Shown here one piece after another: positions 34,964 through 44,422 of a DNA stretch of 50,467 nucleotides. The position numbers and the translations under genes are program-made. The stretch's first letter is position 1, and each line of letters opens with the position of its first letter. The DNA is from Flavobacteriaceae bacterium. Lineage in GTDB: Bacteria; Bacteroidota; Bacteroidia; Flavobacteriales; Flavobacteriaceae. A model generated the notes under the pieces. It was not told the origin of the DNA. It saw nothing but the letters and a program-made list of their open reading frames with translations, and did no database searches. Location: NCBI GenBank assembly GCA_029245825.1, contig JAQWON010000006.1:1-50467 (forward strand), given 5' to 3'.

Positions 34964-36862
34964 ATGAGTGATTTTATAAAACACGAATGTGGTATTGCTT
35001 TAATTCATTTAAAAAAACCTCTTTCATATTTTAAAGAAAAATATGGGACTGTTTTGTTTGGAATAGATAAAATGTTTTTGATGTTACAAAAGCAGCATAA
35101 CAGAGGTCAAGATGGTGCTGGTTTTGCAACAATCAAACTGGAAATGAATCCTGGCGAAAGATATATCAGTAGGATAAGATCAAATGGAGATCAACCTATT
35201 CAAGAAATCTTTCGAAAGATTAACAAAAAAATTAATCTAATTAAAAAGGATGAACCTAAAATATTGGATGATATTAAATTGTTTAAAAGAAAAATTCCTT
35301 GTTCTGGTGAATTATTATTGGGCCATGTTAGATATGGAACATATGGTAAAAACAGTATTGAAAATGTTCAACCTTTACTTAGGCAAAATAATTGGATGCA
35401 CCGAAATTTAATTCTTGCTGGGAATTTTAATTTAACAAATGTAAATGAACTTTTTTCTGAACTTGTAGAATATGGACAACATCCAAAGGAGCGTTCAGAT
35501 ACAATTACAATTATGGAAAAAATTGGACACTTCCTTGATTCCTCTGTGGCAAAAATATATAGGACACTTAAATCGGAGGGTTATACAAAATCTGATGCAT
35601 CTCCTCAAATTGCTGAACGATTCAATATGAAAAAAGTACTTTATAAGGCATCTAAAAATTGGGATGGAGGATATGTTATTGCTGGTCTTCTGGGGCATGG
35701 CGATTCATTTGTTTTAAGAGATCCTTCAGGAATTAGACCAGCTTTTTATCATGAAAATGATGAATTATTAGTTGTTGCATCTGAGAGACCTGTTATACAA
35801 ACTGTTTTCAATGTTTCTTTAAAATCAATAGGGGAGCTTGAACCTGGACATGCAATTTTAACAAAAAAATCTGGCGCTGTCTCTGTAGAATTGATACAAA
35901 AGCCACTAATAAAAAAGCAATGTTCTTTTGAAAGAATATATTTTTCTAGAGGTAGTGACGCATCAATTTATAAAGAGAGAAAAAAATTAGGGAATAATCT
36001 ATTCCCTCAAATAATGAAGTCAATTAATAATGATATTAAAAACACTGTATTTTCTTTTATTCCAAACACTGCTGAAACCTCATTTTACGGTTTGATTGAA
36101 TCGGTTCAAAATTATATAGTTGATCAACTAAACAAAAAGATTAAAGAAGATGAGATTAAAAAAAATAGTGAATTAAATAAACTATTATCTCTTCGTCCTA
36201 GAGTTGAAAAAATTGCAATTAAAGATGCAAAACTTAGAACATTTATAACTGAGGATACTCAAAGAGAGGATCTGGTTGGTCATGTTTATGATGTCACCTA
36301 TGGGGTTATAAAGCCAAAAGATAATTTAGTTATTATAGATGACAGTATAGTTAGAGGCACTACTCTTCAAAAAAGTATTTTAAAAATTTTGGATAGACTA
36401 AATCCAAAAAAAATTATTATCGTTTCTAGTGCTCCACAAATAAGGTATATTGATTGTTATGGAATTGATATGGCAAGATTAGATAAATTAATTGCTTTTA
36501 GAGCGGCTCTATCTCTTCATAAAGATATTGGAACATATGATAAAATTTTGAAACAGACTTATAAGAACTGTAAGTCCAGCTTAAAGAATCCAGCAAAACA
36601 AGTAACTAATTTTGTAAAAGCAATTTATGAACCTTTTTCAGCAGAAGAAATCTCTAAAAAAATAGCTGAATTACTTAAAAATAATTCAATAAAATCTGAT
36701 TTAGAAATAATTTATCAGTCAATTGAGGGTTTACACAGTGCCTGCCCAGATCATCTGGGGGACTGGTATTTTTCTGGAAATTATCCAACTCCTGGCGGCA
36801 ATAAAGTAGTAAATAAATCTTTCATTAATTTTTATGAAGGAAAATCAATAAGAGCTTATTAA
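34964..36862 (+). CDS. purF: Amidophosphoribosyltransferase, long Bacteroidota type
   Basis: 632 residues, longer than the roughly 500 of E. coli PurF, as is usual for Bacteroidota. The class II glutamine amidotransferase domain starts with Cys9 (KHECGIAL), which would need removal of eight residues to become the N-terminal nucleophile. NRGQDGAGFA, GHVRYGTYG and the PRPP loop VIIDDSIVRGTTL are clear. It makes 5-phosphoribosylamine from PRPP and glutamine, the first committed purine step. The stop is 10 bp from the convergent SOD stop; a short inverted repeat spans both. Confidence 0.95.
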   Translation: MSDFIKHECGIALIHLKKPLSYFKEKYGTVLFGIDKMFLMLQKQHNRGQDGAGFATIKLEMNPGERYISRIRSNGDQPIQEIFRKINKKINLIKKDEPKILDDIKLFKRKIPCSGELLLGHVRYGTYGKNSIENVQPLLRQNNWMHRNLILAGNFNLTNVNELFSELVEYGQHPKERSDTITIMEKIGHFLDSSVAKIYRTLKSEGYTKSDASPQIAERFNMKKVLYKASKNWDGGYVIAGLLGHGDSFVLRDPSGIRPAFYHENDELLVVASERPVIQTVFNVSLKSIGELEPGHAILTKKSGAVSVELIQKPLIKKQCSFERIYFSRGSDASIYKERKKLGNNLFPQIMKSINNDIKNTVFSFIPNTAETSFYGLIESVQNYIVDQLNKKIKEDEIKKNSELNKLLSLRPRVEKIAIKDAKLRTFITEDTQREDLVGHVYDVTYGVIKPKDNLVIIDDSIVRGTTLQKSILKILDRLNPKKIIIVSSAPQIRYIDCYGIDMARLDKLIAFRAALSLHKDIGTYDKILKQTYKNCKSSLKNPAKQVTNFVKAIYEPFSAEEISKKIAELLKNNSIKSDLEIIYQSIEGLHSACPDHLGDWYFSGNYPTPGGNKVVNKSFINFYEGKSIRAY

Positions 36863-36875
36863 CTTTTTTAAGTTA
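36860..36875. terminator. Weak bidirectional terminator candidate between purF and sod
   Basis: TAACTT - TTTT - AAGTTA is a perfect 6-bp inverted repeat formed by the two facing stop codons. The stem is short and AT-only, so folding would be weak; it is noted because the convergent genes have no other candidate. Confidence 0.2.
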
Positions 36876-37481
36876 CTTGTTAGCTATGTATTTATCATTT
36901 ACTTTTTTCCAATTGATAAGATTAAAAAAAGCATCTATATAATCAGGTCTTCTATTTTGATAGTTCAAATAATAAGCATGTTCCCAGACATCAATACCCA
37001 AAATTGGCGATCCTCCACAACCAATTCCAGGCATAATAGGAACATCTTGGTTTGCAGTAGAACATATCTCTAATTTACCATTTTCATGGACACATAGCCA
37101 TGCCCATCCAGATCCAAATCGAGTTGCAGCAGCTTTAGAAAACAAATTTTTAAAGTTTTCAAATGAATCAAAATTATCAGTAATAGAATTTAAAAGATCT
37201 CCTGATGGAGTTCCTCCGCAATTGGGGCCTATTATTTCCCAAAACAAACAGTGATTGAAAAATCCACCACTATTGTTTCTCAATGCAGAATTACTCATAT
37301 CAAGATTTTCAAGAATTTGATTTATTGAATAATTTTCCATTTCAGTTCCTTGAATTGCATTATTTAGATTGGAGGTATATCCAGCATGATGTTTACCATA
37401 ATGAATTTCCATTGTTTTTGAGTCAATATAGGGTTCTAATGCATCGTAAGAATAATTTAAATCAGGTAGTTTAAAAGCCAT
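36873..37481 (-). CDS. Superoxide dismutase, Fe/Mn family
   Basis: 202 residues. Metal ligands are His27-region (HYGKHHAGY), His in NNSGGFFNHCLFW, and Asp/His in DVWEHAYYLNYQNRRPDY; GSGWAWLCV precedes the Asp. It dismutates superoxide in the cytoplasm, fitting the aerobic lifestyle suggested by the Bat operon and carotenoid gene. Sequence features do not settle Fe versus Mn use; the missing signal peptide argues for a cytosolic enzyme. Divergent from the AddA-like gene (89-bp gap). Confidence 0.96.
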   Translation of the reverse strand: MAFKLPDLNYSYDALEPYIDSKTMEIHYGKHHAGYTSNLNNAIQGTEMENYSINQILENLDMSNSALRNNSGGFFNHCLFWEIIGPNCGGTPSGDLLNSITDNFDSFENFKNLFSKAAATRFGSGWAWLCVHENGKLEICSTANQDVPIMPGIGCGGSPILGIDVWEHAYYLNYQNRRPDYIDAFFNLINWKKVNDKYIANK

Positions 37482-37570
37482 AGTTATAAAATTTTATTTA
37501 AGTAAAAATAAAATTTTTAAATTCATTATAAAGCAAAACAAAACGATTAATTTTAATAATAAATCTAATC

Positions 37571-40500
37571 TTGAATAGTTCCTCTTTTAAAATCATTAAT
37601 GCTTCTGCAGGTTCTGGAAAAACAACCTCATTAGTTTACCATTTTTTGTTACGTCTATTTCTTGAATCTGATGATTTTGGATATAGAAACATGTTGGCGT
37701 TAACCTTCACAAATAAGGCAGTAAATGAAATGAAAAAAAGGATTTTAGAAGGGTTGTATAATCTTGGATACAAAGATCAATCAAATCAAACAAAAAGATT
37801 AAAAAAAAATCTTTTGGATAATCTAAGCATAAATTCAAATGAATTAACAGATCGTTCTCAGAGAATTTTGAAAAACATTTTACACGAGTATGCAGCATTT
37901 GAAGTGATAACTCTAGATAGTTTTACAAATAAGATCATCAGAAATTTTTCTAGGGAGTTAAATTTACCTTCATCTTATGAACTTATAATTGAAAGCAAAC
38001 AGACTTTTCAAGATATTACTAATAGAATACTTGAAAAAGTTGGAACGGATAAAAGTTTAACTAAGCTTTTAGTTTCTTTTAGTCTTTCTAAAGTTGAAAA
38101 CTTTAAAAGTTGGGATATAGCTTTTGACATTAATGAGTTTTCAAAAATTTTACTAAATGAAAATAATAGAATGGCTATTTCAGATTTAAGAGGAAAAGAT
38201 TTAGAAAAATTTTTAAAAACCAGAAAAAATTTTCTTAGAAAAAGAAAGTTGATCAAAGAAAAAATATCTAAAACAGCAAAAGAAGTTTTAAAAATATTTG
38301 CTGAAGGAGATCTTGAAAAGGAAAATTTTATAAGAGGAACTATTTATAATTATTTTAAGGAGTATTCTAATATTGATTTAAATAAAAACATTCAAAATTC
38401 TTTCAATTTTGACAATAGACTTTTAAAAGTTTTTGAAAATGGCGATAAATTATATCCTCAATCCACTCCAACTGAAAAGAAAGATTTCATTGATAATATT
38501 GAATTATTTTTAAAGGGAAAATATATGGAATTGAGAATGGATGTTGGACAGGTTTCTCTTTTAGAAAATTTATTGAGTCAATGGACAACTCTTTCTCTTT
38601 TGGGACAAATTGAATATGAGTTAGAAGATGTTCAAAATGAAAGAGGAGAAATATTGCTTGAAAGATTTAATGAAATTATTGACAAGGTTATTTTAGAACA
38701 ACCAGTTATTCCGTTTATATACGAAAAATTGGGAGTTAGATATAGGCACTATTTTATTGATGAATTTCAAGATACTTCTAAATTACAATGGAGTAATTTG
38801 ATTCCATTAATATCGCATTCTTTAGAGGGTTTAGATGATAAACAAAAAAAAGGGTCATTAATTCTTGTTGGAGATCCCAAGCAAGCTATTTATGGTTGGA
38901 GAGGAGGAGATAATATCCAATTTTTAAAATTATTAGACAATCAGTCAAGTTTTCAGGTAGAGTCTGAAATTATCACTCCTAAAATAAATCACAGAAGTTT
39001 AAATTGTATTGTTGATTTTAACGAAGATTTTTTTCAATTTATTAATCATAAGATCAATACCATTAGATCAAATAAAACATTCAATTTTAATCAAACAAGT
39101 AAAAAAACTGGTGGATATGTAGAAATAAAAGTCGTTGAGAAATTAAAAAATAAAGAACAGAAAAACATCTCATTTGTTAATCAAGCGATTAAAACAGTAA
39201 TAGAAATAAAGAATTCAGGTTTTAATTGGGGAGAAATAGCAATATTAACCAGAACTAGAAAAGAAGTTGTTTTAATTGCTAATGCTTTGAGCAAGGAAAA
39301 CATACCTTTTGTGTCTTCAGAATCATTATCTGTTTCTGAATCAAAATCAGTTAATTTTTTAATTACACTTATCCGGTCGATTATAGATCCCGGCGATATG
39401 TTTCAACGCAAAGAAGTTTTGGAATTTTTGTGGCAAATCAATTTTGAAAAAGAAGATTACCAGGCTTTAATGTTTGAAAATTTAGATAAAGACCAAAGTC
39501 AAAGTGCTTTTTTTAAAGAGGTCAATAATATCTATGGATATTCATTCAGTCCAGAGATTTTCAGTAAAGCTTCTCTATACGAGTCAATTGAATACGCAAT
39601 AGAATCATTTAGGTTGAAGAGTGAAATAGATGCATATTTAATTGCTTTTTTAGATGATGTTTTTGAATTTTCAACTAACCAAAATCAAAATTTTGCCGCT
39701 TATATATCCTATTGGGAAGAAAGAGGATCAGAAATAATAATTCCTATGCCTGAGGGTAAGAATTGCGTAATTATAAATACCATTCATAAATCAAAGGGAC
39801 TTGAATTTTCTAATGTAATTGTACCTTTTCTAGAAGATCCATTAATCTCTTTAAAGAACTATCATAAGGTTTGGTACCCTATCAATAATGGTTCAGACAA
39901 TAATTTTAATTGGGGCTGGGTTAACTTTTCTGAGAGGTTGAAGCTATTAGGAGATAAGGGTGATAATTTTTATCAAGAAAAAATTTTAAAGAGTCAATTA
40001 GAGTCTCTTAATGTTTTGTATGTTTCACTGACAAGAGCCATCAACAATTTATTTTTAATCTGCCCAAAGGAAATTGATTTAAGTGATCCATTGAAAAGTT
40101 ATTCGACTCTAATAAATCAGTTTTTAATTGAAGAAAACAAAACCTCAGAAGATGACAATTCTTATGTTTGGGGCAAGTTTTTTAAACCCAGTAAAATAAA
40201 AGATGAAGAAGAGAATAGTATTGAAAAAATTCCCTTTGAAATTTCAACTAATTGGTACGAAAAACTTCACAAAAAAAATCTCTCAAAAGATTTAAATCCT
40301 CAATACATTAAATCAGATAAGGGGATTATAATTCATGAGCTTCTTAGTAGCCTAAAATATGATAATGATCTTAATCAGATCATAAACTTTGGAATTGAAA
40401 CAAATAAAATTAAAATTCAGGAAAAAAAATATTATCATGAATTAATAACTAAAATAATCAAGCATCCAGAGTTAAAAGATTATTATAGTCAATCTTGTTA

Positions 40501-40750
40501 CGTTCTTAACGAGCAAGACATTTTAATTCCCAAAAAATCTTTTGTTCGTCCAGACAGAATAGTTAAAACTTCAAAAGGATGGGTGATAATTGATTACAAA
40601 ACAGGTGCTTATAAACTTGATTATGAAACTCAGCTTTTTGTTTATGAAAAAATATTGACTGAAATGGGATTGAATGTTTACAGGAAGTATCTTGTTTATA
40701 TCGGAGAAAATATTGAAGTAAGATCTATAAAACGTAGTCTTAAATTTTGA
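37571..40750 (+). CDS. addA: AddA-like UvrD/Rep helicase with C-terminal nuclease domain
   Basis: 1059 residues, apparently from a TTG at 37571. Helicase motifs in order: ASAGSGKTTS (Walker A, about 11-20), ALTFTNKAVNEMK, YFIDEFQDTSKLQW (Walker B), LVGDPKQAIYGWRGGD, NTIHKSKGLEFSNVI and LYVSLTRA. The C-terminus has a PD-(D/E)xK nuclease core (GIIIHELL, RPDRIV, VIIDYKTG). Together with the next gene this is an AddAB-type complex that resects double-strand breaks for recombination. The stop overlaps the TTG start of the partner (TTGA), so translation is coupled. Confidence 0.92.
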   Translation: MNSSSFKIINASAGSGKTTSLVYHFLLRLFLESDDFGYRNMLALTFTNKAVNEMKKRILEGLYNLGYKDQSNQTKRLKKNLLDNLSINSNELTDRSQRILKNILHEYAAFEVITLDSFTNKIIRNFSRELNLPSSYELIIESKQTFQDITNRILEKVGTDKSLTKLLVSFSLSKVENFKSWDIAFDINEFSKILLNENNRMAISDLRGKDLEKFLKTRKNFLRKRKLIKEKISKTAKEVLKIFAEGDLEKENFIRGTIYNYFKEYSNIDLNKNIQNSFNFDNRLLKVFENGDKLYPQSTPTEKKDFIDNIELFLKGKYMELRMDVGQVSLLENLLSQWTTLSLLGQIEYELEDVQNERGEILLERFNEIIDKVILEQPVIPFIYEKLGVRYRHYFIDEFQDTSKLQWSNLIPLISHSLEGLDDKQKKGSLILVGDPKQAIYGWRGGDNIQFLKLLDNQSSFQVESEIITPKINHRSLNCIVDFNEDFFQFINHKINTIRSNKTFNFNQTSKKTGGYVEIKVVEKLKNKEQKNISFVNQAIKTVIEIKNSGFNWGEIAILTRTRKEVVLIANALSKENIPFVSSESLSVSESKSVNFLITLIRSIIDPGDMFQRKEVLEFLWQINFEKEDYQALMFENLDKDQSQSAFFKEVNNIYGYSFSPEIFSKASLYESIEYAIESFRLKSEIDAYLIAFLDDVFEFSTNQNQNFAAYISYWEERGSEIIIPMPEGKNCVIINTIHKSKGLEFSNVIVPFLEDPLISLKNYHKVWYPINNGSDNNFNWGWVNFSERLKLLGDKGDNFYQEKILKSQLESLNVLYVSLTRAINNLFLICPKEIDLSDPLKSYSTLINQFLIEENKTSEDDNSYVWGKFFKPSKIKDEEENSIEKIPFEISTNWYEKLHKKNLSKDLNPQYIKSDKGIIIHELLSSLKYDNDLNQIINFGIETNKIKIQEKKYYHELITKIIKHPELKDYYSQSCYVLNEQDILIPKKSFVRPDRIVKTSKGWVIIDYKTGAYKLDYETQLFVYEKILTEMGLNVYRKYLVYIGENIEVRSIKRSLKF

Positions 40751-43482
40751 AAACTTTTTTAGACGAAATATCGAAAAAAATCATCTCTTTAAATTATCAG
40801 TTTAAAGATGTAAAAATTGTTGTTCCAAATAAAAGAGCAATATCATTTTTTAAAAAATCTCTATCAAATAATCTGTCAAAGCCTGAATTTTCTCCGGAGA
40901 TAATAAGTATTGAAGATTTTATGGGAGAAATGTCAGGGCTAAAAAAAATTCAGAGAATAGACCTCTTGTTTCAGTTCTATGAAATTTACAAGACAGATAA
41001 TATTGGTCATAAAATTGATGATTTTAATGAATTTTTGAGGTGGGCAAATACAGCATTGGATGATTTTGATGAAATAGATTTTCATTTATTAAACGCAGAT
41101 GATTTTTTTGAATATGAAAGTTCTTTAGCAAGAATTGAAGAGTGGGCTAAAGGAAATTCATCGAACGATTTAGTGAAAAATCATTCTAGCTTTTTTAATT
41201 CTCTTAAAATATATTATGAAAAAATTTATAAAAATTTAATACATGAAAATAAGGGTAGTCTTGGAATAATTTTTAGAGAAGCTGTTGGGAATCTGGAAAT
41301 ATATCTTCAAAACACAAATAAGTTTCATTTTTTTATCGGTTTTAATGCTCTTAATAAATGTGAAAGTCAAGTTTTTCAAGAATTTTTATCATTAAAAAAA
41401 GGAGAAATAATATGGGATATTGATAAATTTTTGTACGATGATGAATCAAATTCAGCAGGTAAATTCATTAGAAAATATTTTAATGAATGGAATTATTTAA
41501 GGCAAAAAAAAGAATCTTTTACTGAGAAAAACTTTGAATTAGAAAAGAAGATATCTCTTGTTGGGATACCAAAAAATGTGGGTCAATCTAAATATGCTGC
41601 TGAAATTTCTGAAAAATTTCACAACCAGTCAAAGAAAGAAAAAACTGTAATTGTTTTAGGTAAAGAAACTTTATTAACTCCTTTATTATCTGGGTTTTCA
41701 AAAAATGAAACAAAATGGAATGTAACTATGGGACATCCAATTTCTCAAACCCCTTCATCAGATTTTTTCGATTTATTTTTTAAAATGCATATAAATATTT
41801 CTTCAAATGGATTTTATTACAAAAACATTCATGAGATTTTAACGGCCAGTTGGGTTAAAGAAATGTTCCAGTTCAATAAAATAAATATCATGTCTGATAT
41901 AGAAAAATTGGTAAAGGCTAATCAATCATTAATTGATCCTTTATTTTTTATTGATCAAAATAATCAAAACAATCTGAAGACACTTTTTTTTAAAAAATTT
42001 AAAGATTCCAAAGATTTTATAAATCGACTTATAAATATATCTGATTTTTTTATTTCTTTTTTTGGGTCAATTGGTTCAGAAACAATCTTTTTAGAGTTGA
42101 ATCATTTTAAAAGAATTAAGGAAATTTTTTTGCAATTATTAGGTAAAAACAAAATAGATTTACTTGGCAATGATATTAGCTCAATTTATAAAACATTTAA
42201 GTTTTTAATCAGGTCAGAGAAAGTAAACTTTTCAACTGATTCCTCTGAAGGAATCCAAATTATGGGACTTTTAGAAACAAGACTTTTGGATTTTGAAAAT
42301 GTAATTATAACAAATGTTAATGAAGGAGTTTTACCTCCTGGAAAGAAAAATCATTCATTTATTTCATTTGAATCTAGAAAAAAATTTGGAATGTTTACTT
42401 TTCTTGACAAAGATGCAATATATACCTATCACTTTTACAGATTGATTCAAAGGGCTAAAAATATTTTTCTAATATATAATATAAAAAGTGAAGGTCTTAA
42501 TTCTGGAGAGAAAAGCAGGTTTATATATCAGTTAAAATTTAACAATCTTAAAAATCATGATTTAAAAGAAATAAATTTAGGATATGATTTTCAGAAACAA
42601 TATTCTAAAATTGATTTGATTAAAAAAACAGAGCAAGTAGAAAAAAGATTAGCGGAAATTTCTTCTAAAGGATTCTCTCCCTCTTCCTTAATTGAATATT
42701 TAACAGATCCAATCGGATTTTATTACAAAAGAATATTAAAAATCAAAGAAACTGAAAAAGTTGAATCTACAATAAGTTATAAAGATAGAGGGACTATTGT
42801 TCATAAGGTTTTAGAAGATTTGTATAAACCCTATTTAAATAAAATCTTAAGAATAGAAGATTTTAATTTGATGGAAAAGAATATAGAAGATTTAATAAAT
42901 GAAAAGTATGAACTTATTTATGGGAGAAGTCATAAAAAAATAGGATTAAACTACATAATCCATGAGGTTTTAAAGAAACATATCAAAGATTTTATTTTAA
43001 AAGAAAAAAATCTAGTTAAAGATGGCAGGACTTTAGAGATAATATATTTAGAAAAGGATTTAGAAAAAAACATTTCTATTCCTAGTCTTTCATCCCCAGT
43101 AAAATTAATTGGTCAAGTTGATCGAATTGATAAATTAGATGGAGTCACTAGGATAATTGATTATAAAACAGGCAAAATATTACCTTCTAATTTAAAACTT
43201 TCTAAAATTGAAAACTTATTTTCCGAGACTCAATTTGCTTCATCATTTCAGCTTTTAAACTACTTTTATTTGTACTCAAGTTATTTAGAAAGTGATGATG
43301 CAGTTCAAGCAGGTATAATTTCATTTAAAAATTTAGATCAATATTTTATGCCACTTTCACTTTCAGGCTCTCAAAAAAATAATTTTATTGATTTCTCTAT
43401 ACTTTCTTTATTTGAAAAGTCTTTAATTGATCTTATTATTGAGATTTTTAATAGGGAAATTCCGTTCAGGCGTATGGAATAA
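40747..43482 (+). CDS. addB: AddB-like PD-(D/E)XK nuclease
   Basis: 911 residues from a TTG overlapping the addA stop. The N-terminal part is a degenerate helicase-like region (VVPNKRAISFFKKSL at the Walker A position lacks the GKT signature); NVNEGVLPPGKKN marks a later helicase-like motif. The C-terminal nuclease has YKDRGTIVHKVLEDLY, GQVDRID and RIIDYKTGKI, the complete PD-(D/E)xK set. I do not see the four-cysteine Fe-S cluster found in Bacillus AddB. It likely works as the second nuclease subunit of the complex with the upstream gene. Confidence 0.9.
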   Translation: MKTFLDEISKKIISLNYQFKDVKIVVPNKRAISFFKKSLSNNLSKPEFSPEIISIEDFMGEMSGLKKIQRIDLLFQFYEIYKTDNIGHKIDDFNEFLRWANTALDDFDEIDFHLLNADDFFEYESSLARIEEWAKGNSSNDLVKNHSSFFNSLKIYYEKIYKNLIHENKGSLGIIFREAVGNLEIYLQNTNKFHFFIGFNALNKCESQVFQEFLSLKKGEIIWDIDKFLYDDESNSAGKFIRKYFNEWNYLRQKKESFTEKNFELEKKISLVGIPKNVGQSKYAAEISEKFHNQSKKEKTVIVLGKETLLTPLLSGFSKNETKWNVTMGHPISQTPSSDFFDLFFKMHINISSNGFYYKNIHEILTASWVKEMFQFNKINIMSDIEKLVKANQSLIDPLFFIDQNNQNNLKTLFFKKFKDSKDFINRLINISDFFISFFGSIGSETIFLELNHFKRIKEIFLQLLGKNKIDLLGNDISSIYKTFKFLIRSEKVNFSTDSSEGIQIMGLLETRLLDFENVIITNVNEGVLPPGKKNHSFISFESRKKFGMFTFLDKDAIYTYHFYRLIQRAKNIFLIYNIKSEGLNSGEKSRFIYQLKFNNLKNHDLKEINLGYDFQKQYSKIDLIKKTEQVEKRLAEISSKGFSPSSLIEYLTDPIGFYYKRILKIKETEKVESTISYKDRGTIVHKVLEDLYKPYLNKILRIEDFNLMEKNIEDLINEKYELIYGRSHKKIGLNYIIHEVLKKHIKDFILKEKNLVKDGRTLEIIYLEKDLEKNISIPSLSSPVKLIGQVDRIDKLDGVTRIIDYKTGKILPSNLKLSKIENLFSETQFASSFQLLNYFYLYSSYLESDDAVQAGIISFKNLDQYFMPLSLSGSQKNNFIDFSILSLFEKSLIDLIIEIFNREIPFRRME

Positions 43483-43517
43483 TATTTATTATATTTAGAC
43501 ATAATTTTAATAAAATT

Positions 43518-44414
43518 ATGAATAAGAAAAAGAAAGGCTTTATAACTCCCGAAGAAAAAGGAATTAAAAAAGAGAAGCTAAATTGGTTTTTAAGAATCAT
43601 TACTCTTGGAGATAGATTTTCTTATCAAGATTTTTTTGATCGTTTAAAAAAGGGTATAGTTGATTTTTTAATTGTCTTTTTTGGTGTATTGGTATCTTTT
43701 GGAGTTGAACAAAAAGGACAGTCTTTTGATGATAGAGGCAGAAACATAGACAATCTAATTAACCTTCGAGACGAGATGATTAGTATGAAGGATTATACTC
43801 AAATATATATACAGCAAAATGAGTGGGTTACTGACATGTATCAAAGATTATATGATCAATGGGAGGTTGATAACGACAGTGTTTTTCTTTTATATGATGA
43901 GGAGGTTACCGAGGATGAAGGATATTATTCTCCTTTAACTTATTACCCAAATTTAGATCCGTTTAACCCTCCAAGAGTAGTTTATGAGGCAATTAAACTT
44001 GATGGAACCTTTAGATTTTTAGGGCCTCAAATAGGAAGAATAATCAACGAGACATACGATGGAACTGATCTTAAATATTTGATGATAAATACTGATAGGG
44101 AAGAAAGAATTTTTGTCAACCAATTCAATGACAGGCTAGCTCATAGATGGGTTTATGAGGTAGAGGACGATATTAACTTATACAATAATTATTGGTGGGT
44201 AAAAAACAGAAAATATATTCAAAAGGATAGGTTCTTGAGATATAATTTATATAATAGAATTGAATTATGGGAACAAATTGCAACTCAATTGATCGATTAT
44301 GATGGATTTTTGGAGAGAAATATTAAAACAATTGACTCTTTAGTAAAACTTAAAGAATCTGAAGTCACCTTAGTTTATTGGTGTCTAGTCAATTGCGGAG
44401 AAGAGTTTAATTGA
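43518..44414 (+). CDS. Single-pass membrane protein of unknown function
   Basis: 298 residues; I do not recognise a family. A basic, Lys-rich N-terminus (about 1-45, cytoplasmic by the positive-inside rule), one TM helix at roughly 47-63 (GIVDFLIVFFGVLVSFGVEQ), then an acidic, Tyr/Trp/Asp-rich domain of about 230 residues on the outside with many predicted helices. The layout resembles the DUF6090-type single-TM proteins common in marine flavobacteria, but the sequence motif of that family is not evident. It follows addB by 35 bp and may be read through from it. Codon use looks like that of neighbours. Confidence 0.7.
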   Translation: MNKKKKGFITPEEKGIKKEKLNWFLRIITLGDRFSYQDFFDRLKKGIVDFLIVFFGVLVSFGVEQKGQSFDDRGRNIDNLINLRDEMISMKDYTQIYIQQNEWVTDMYQRLYDQWEVDNDSVFLLYDEEVTEDEGYYSPLTYYPNLDPFNPPRVVYEAIKLDGTFRFLGPQIGRIINETYDGTDLKYLMINTDREERIFVNQFNDRLAHRWVYEVEDDINLYNNYWWVKNRKYIQKDRFLRYNLYNRIELWEQIATQLIDYDGFLERNIKTIDSLVKLKESEVTLVYWCLVNCGEEFN

Positions 44415-44422
44415 TTTTATAG

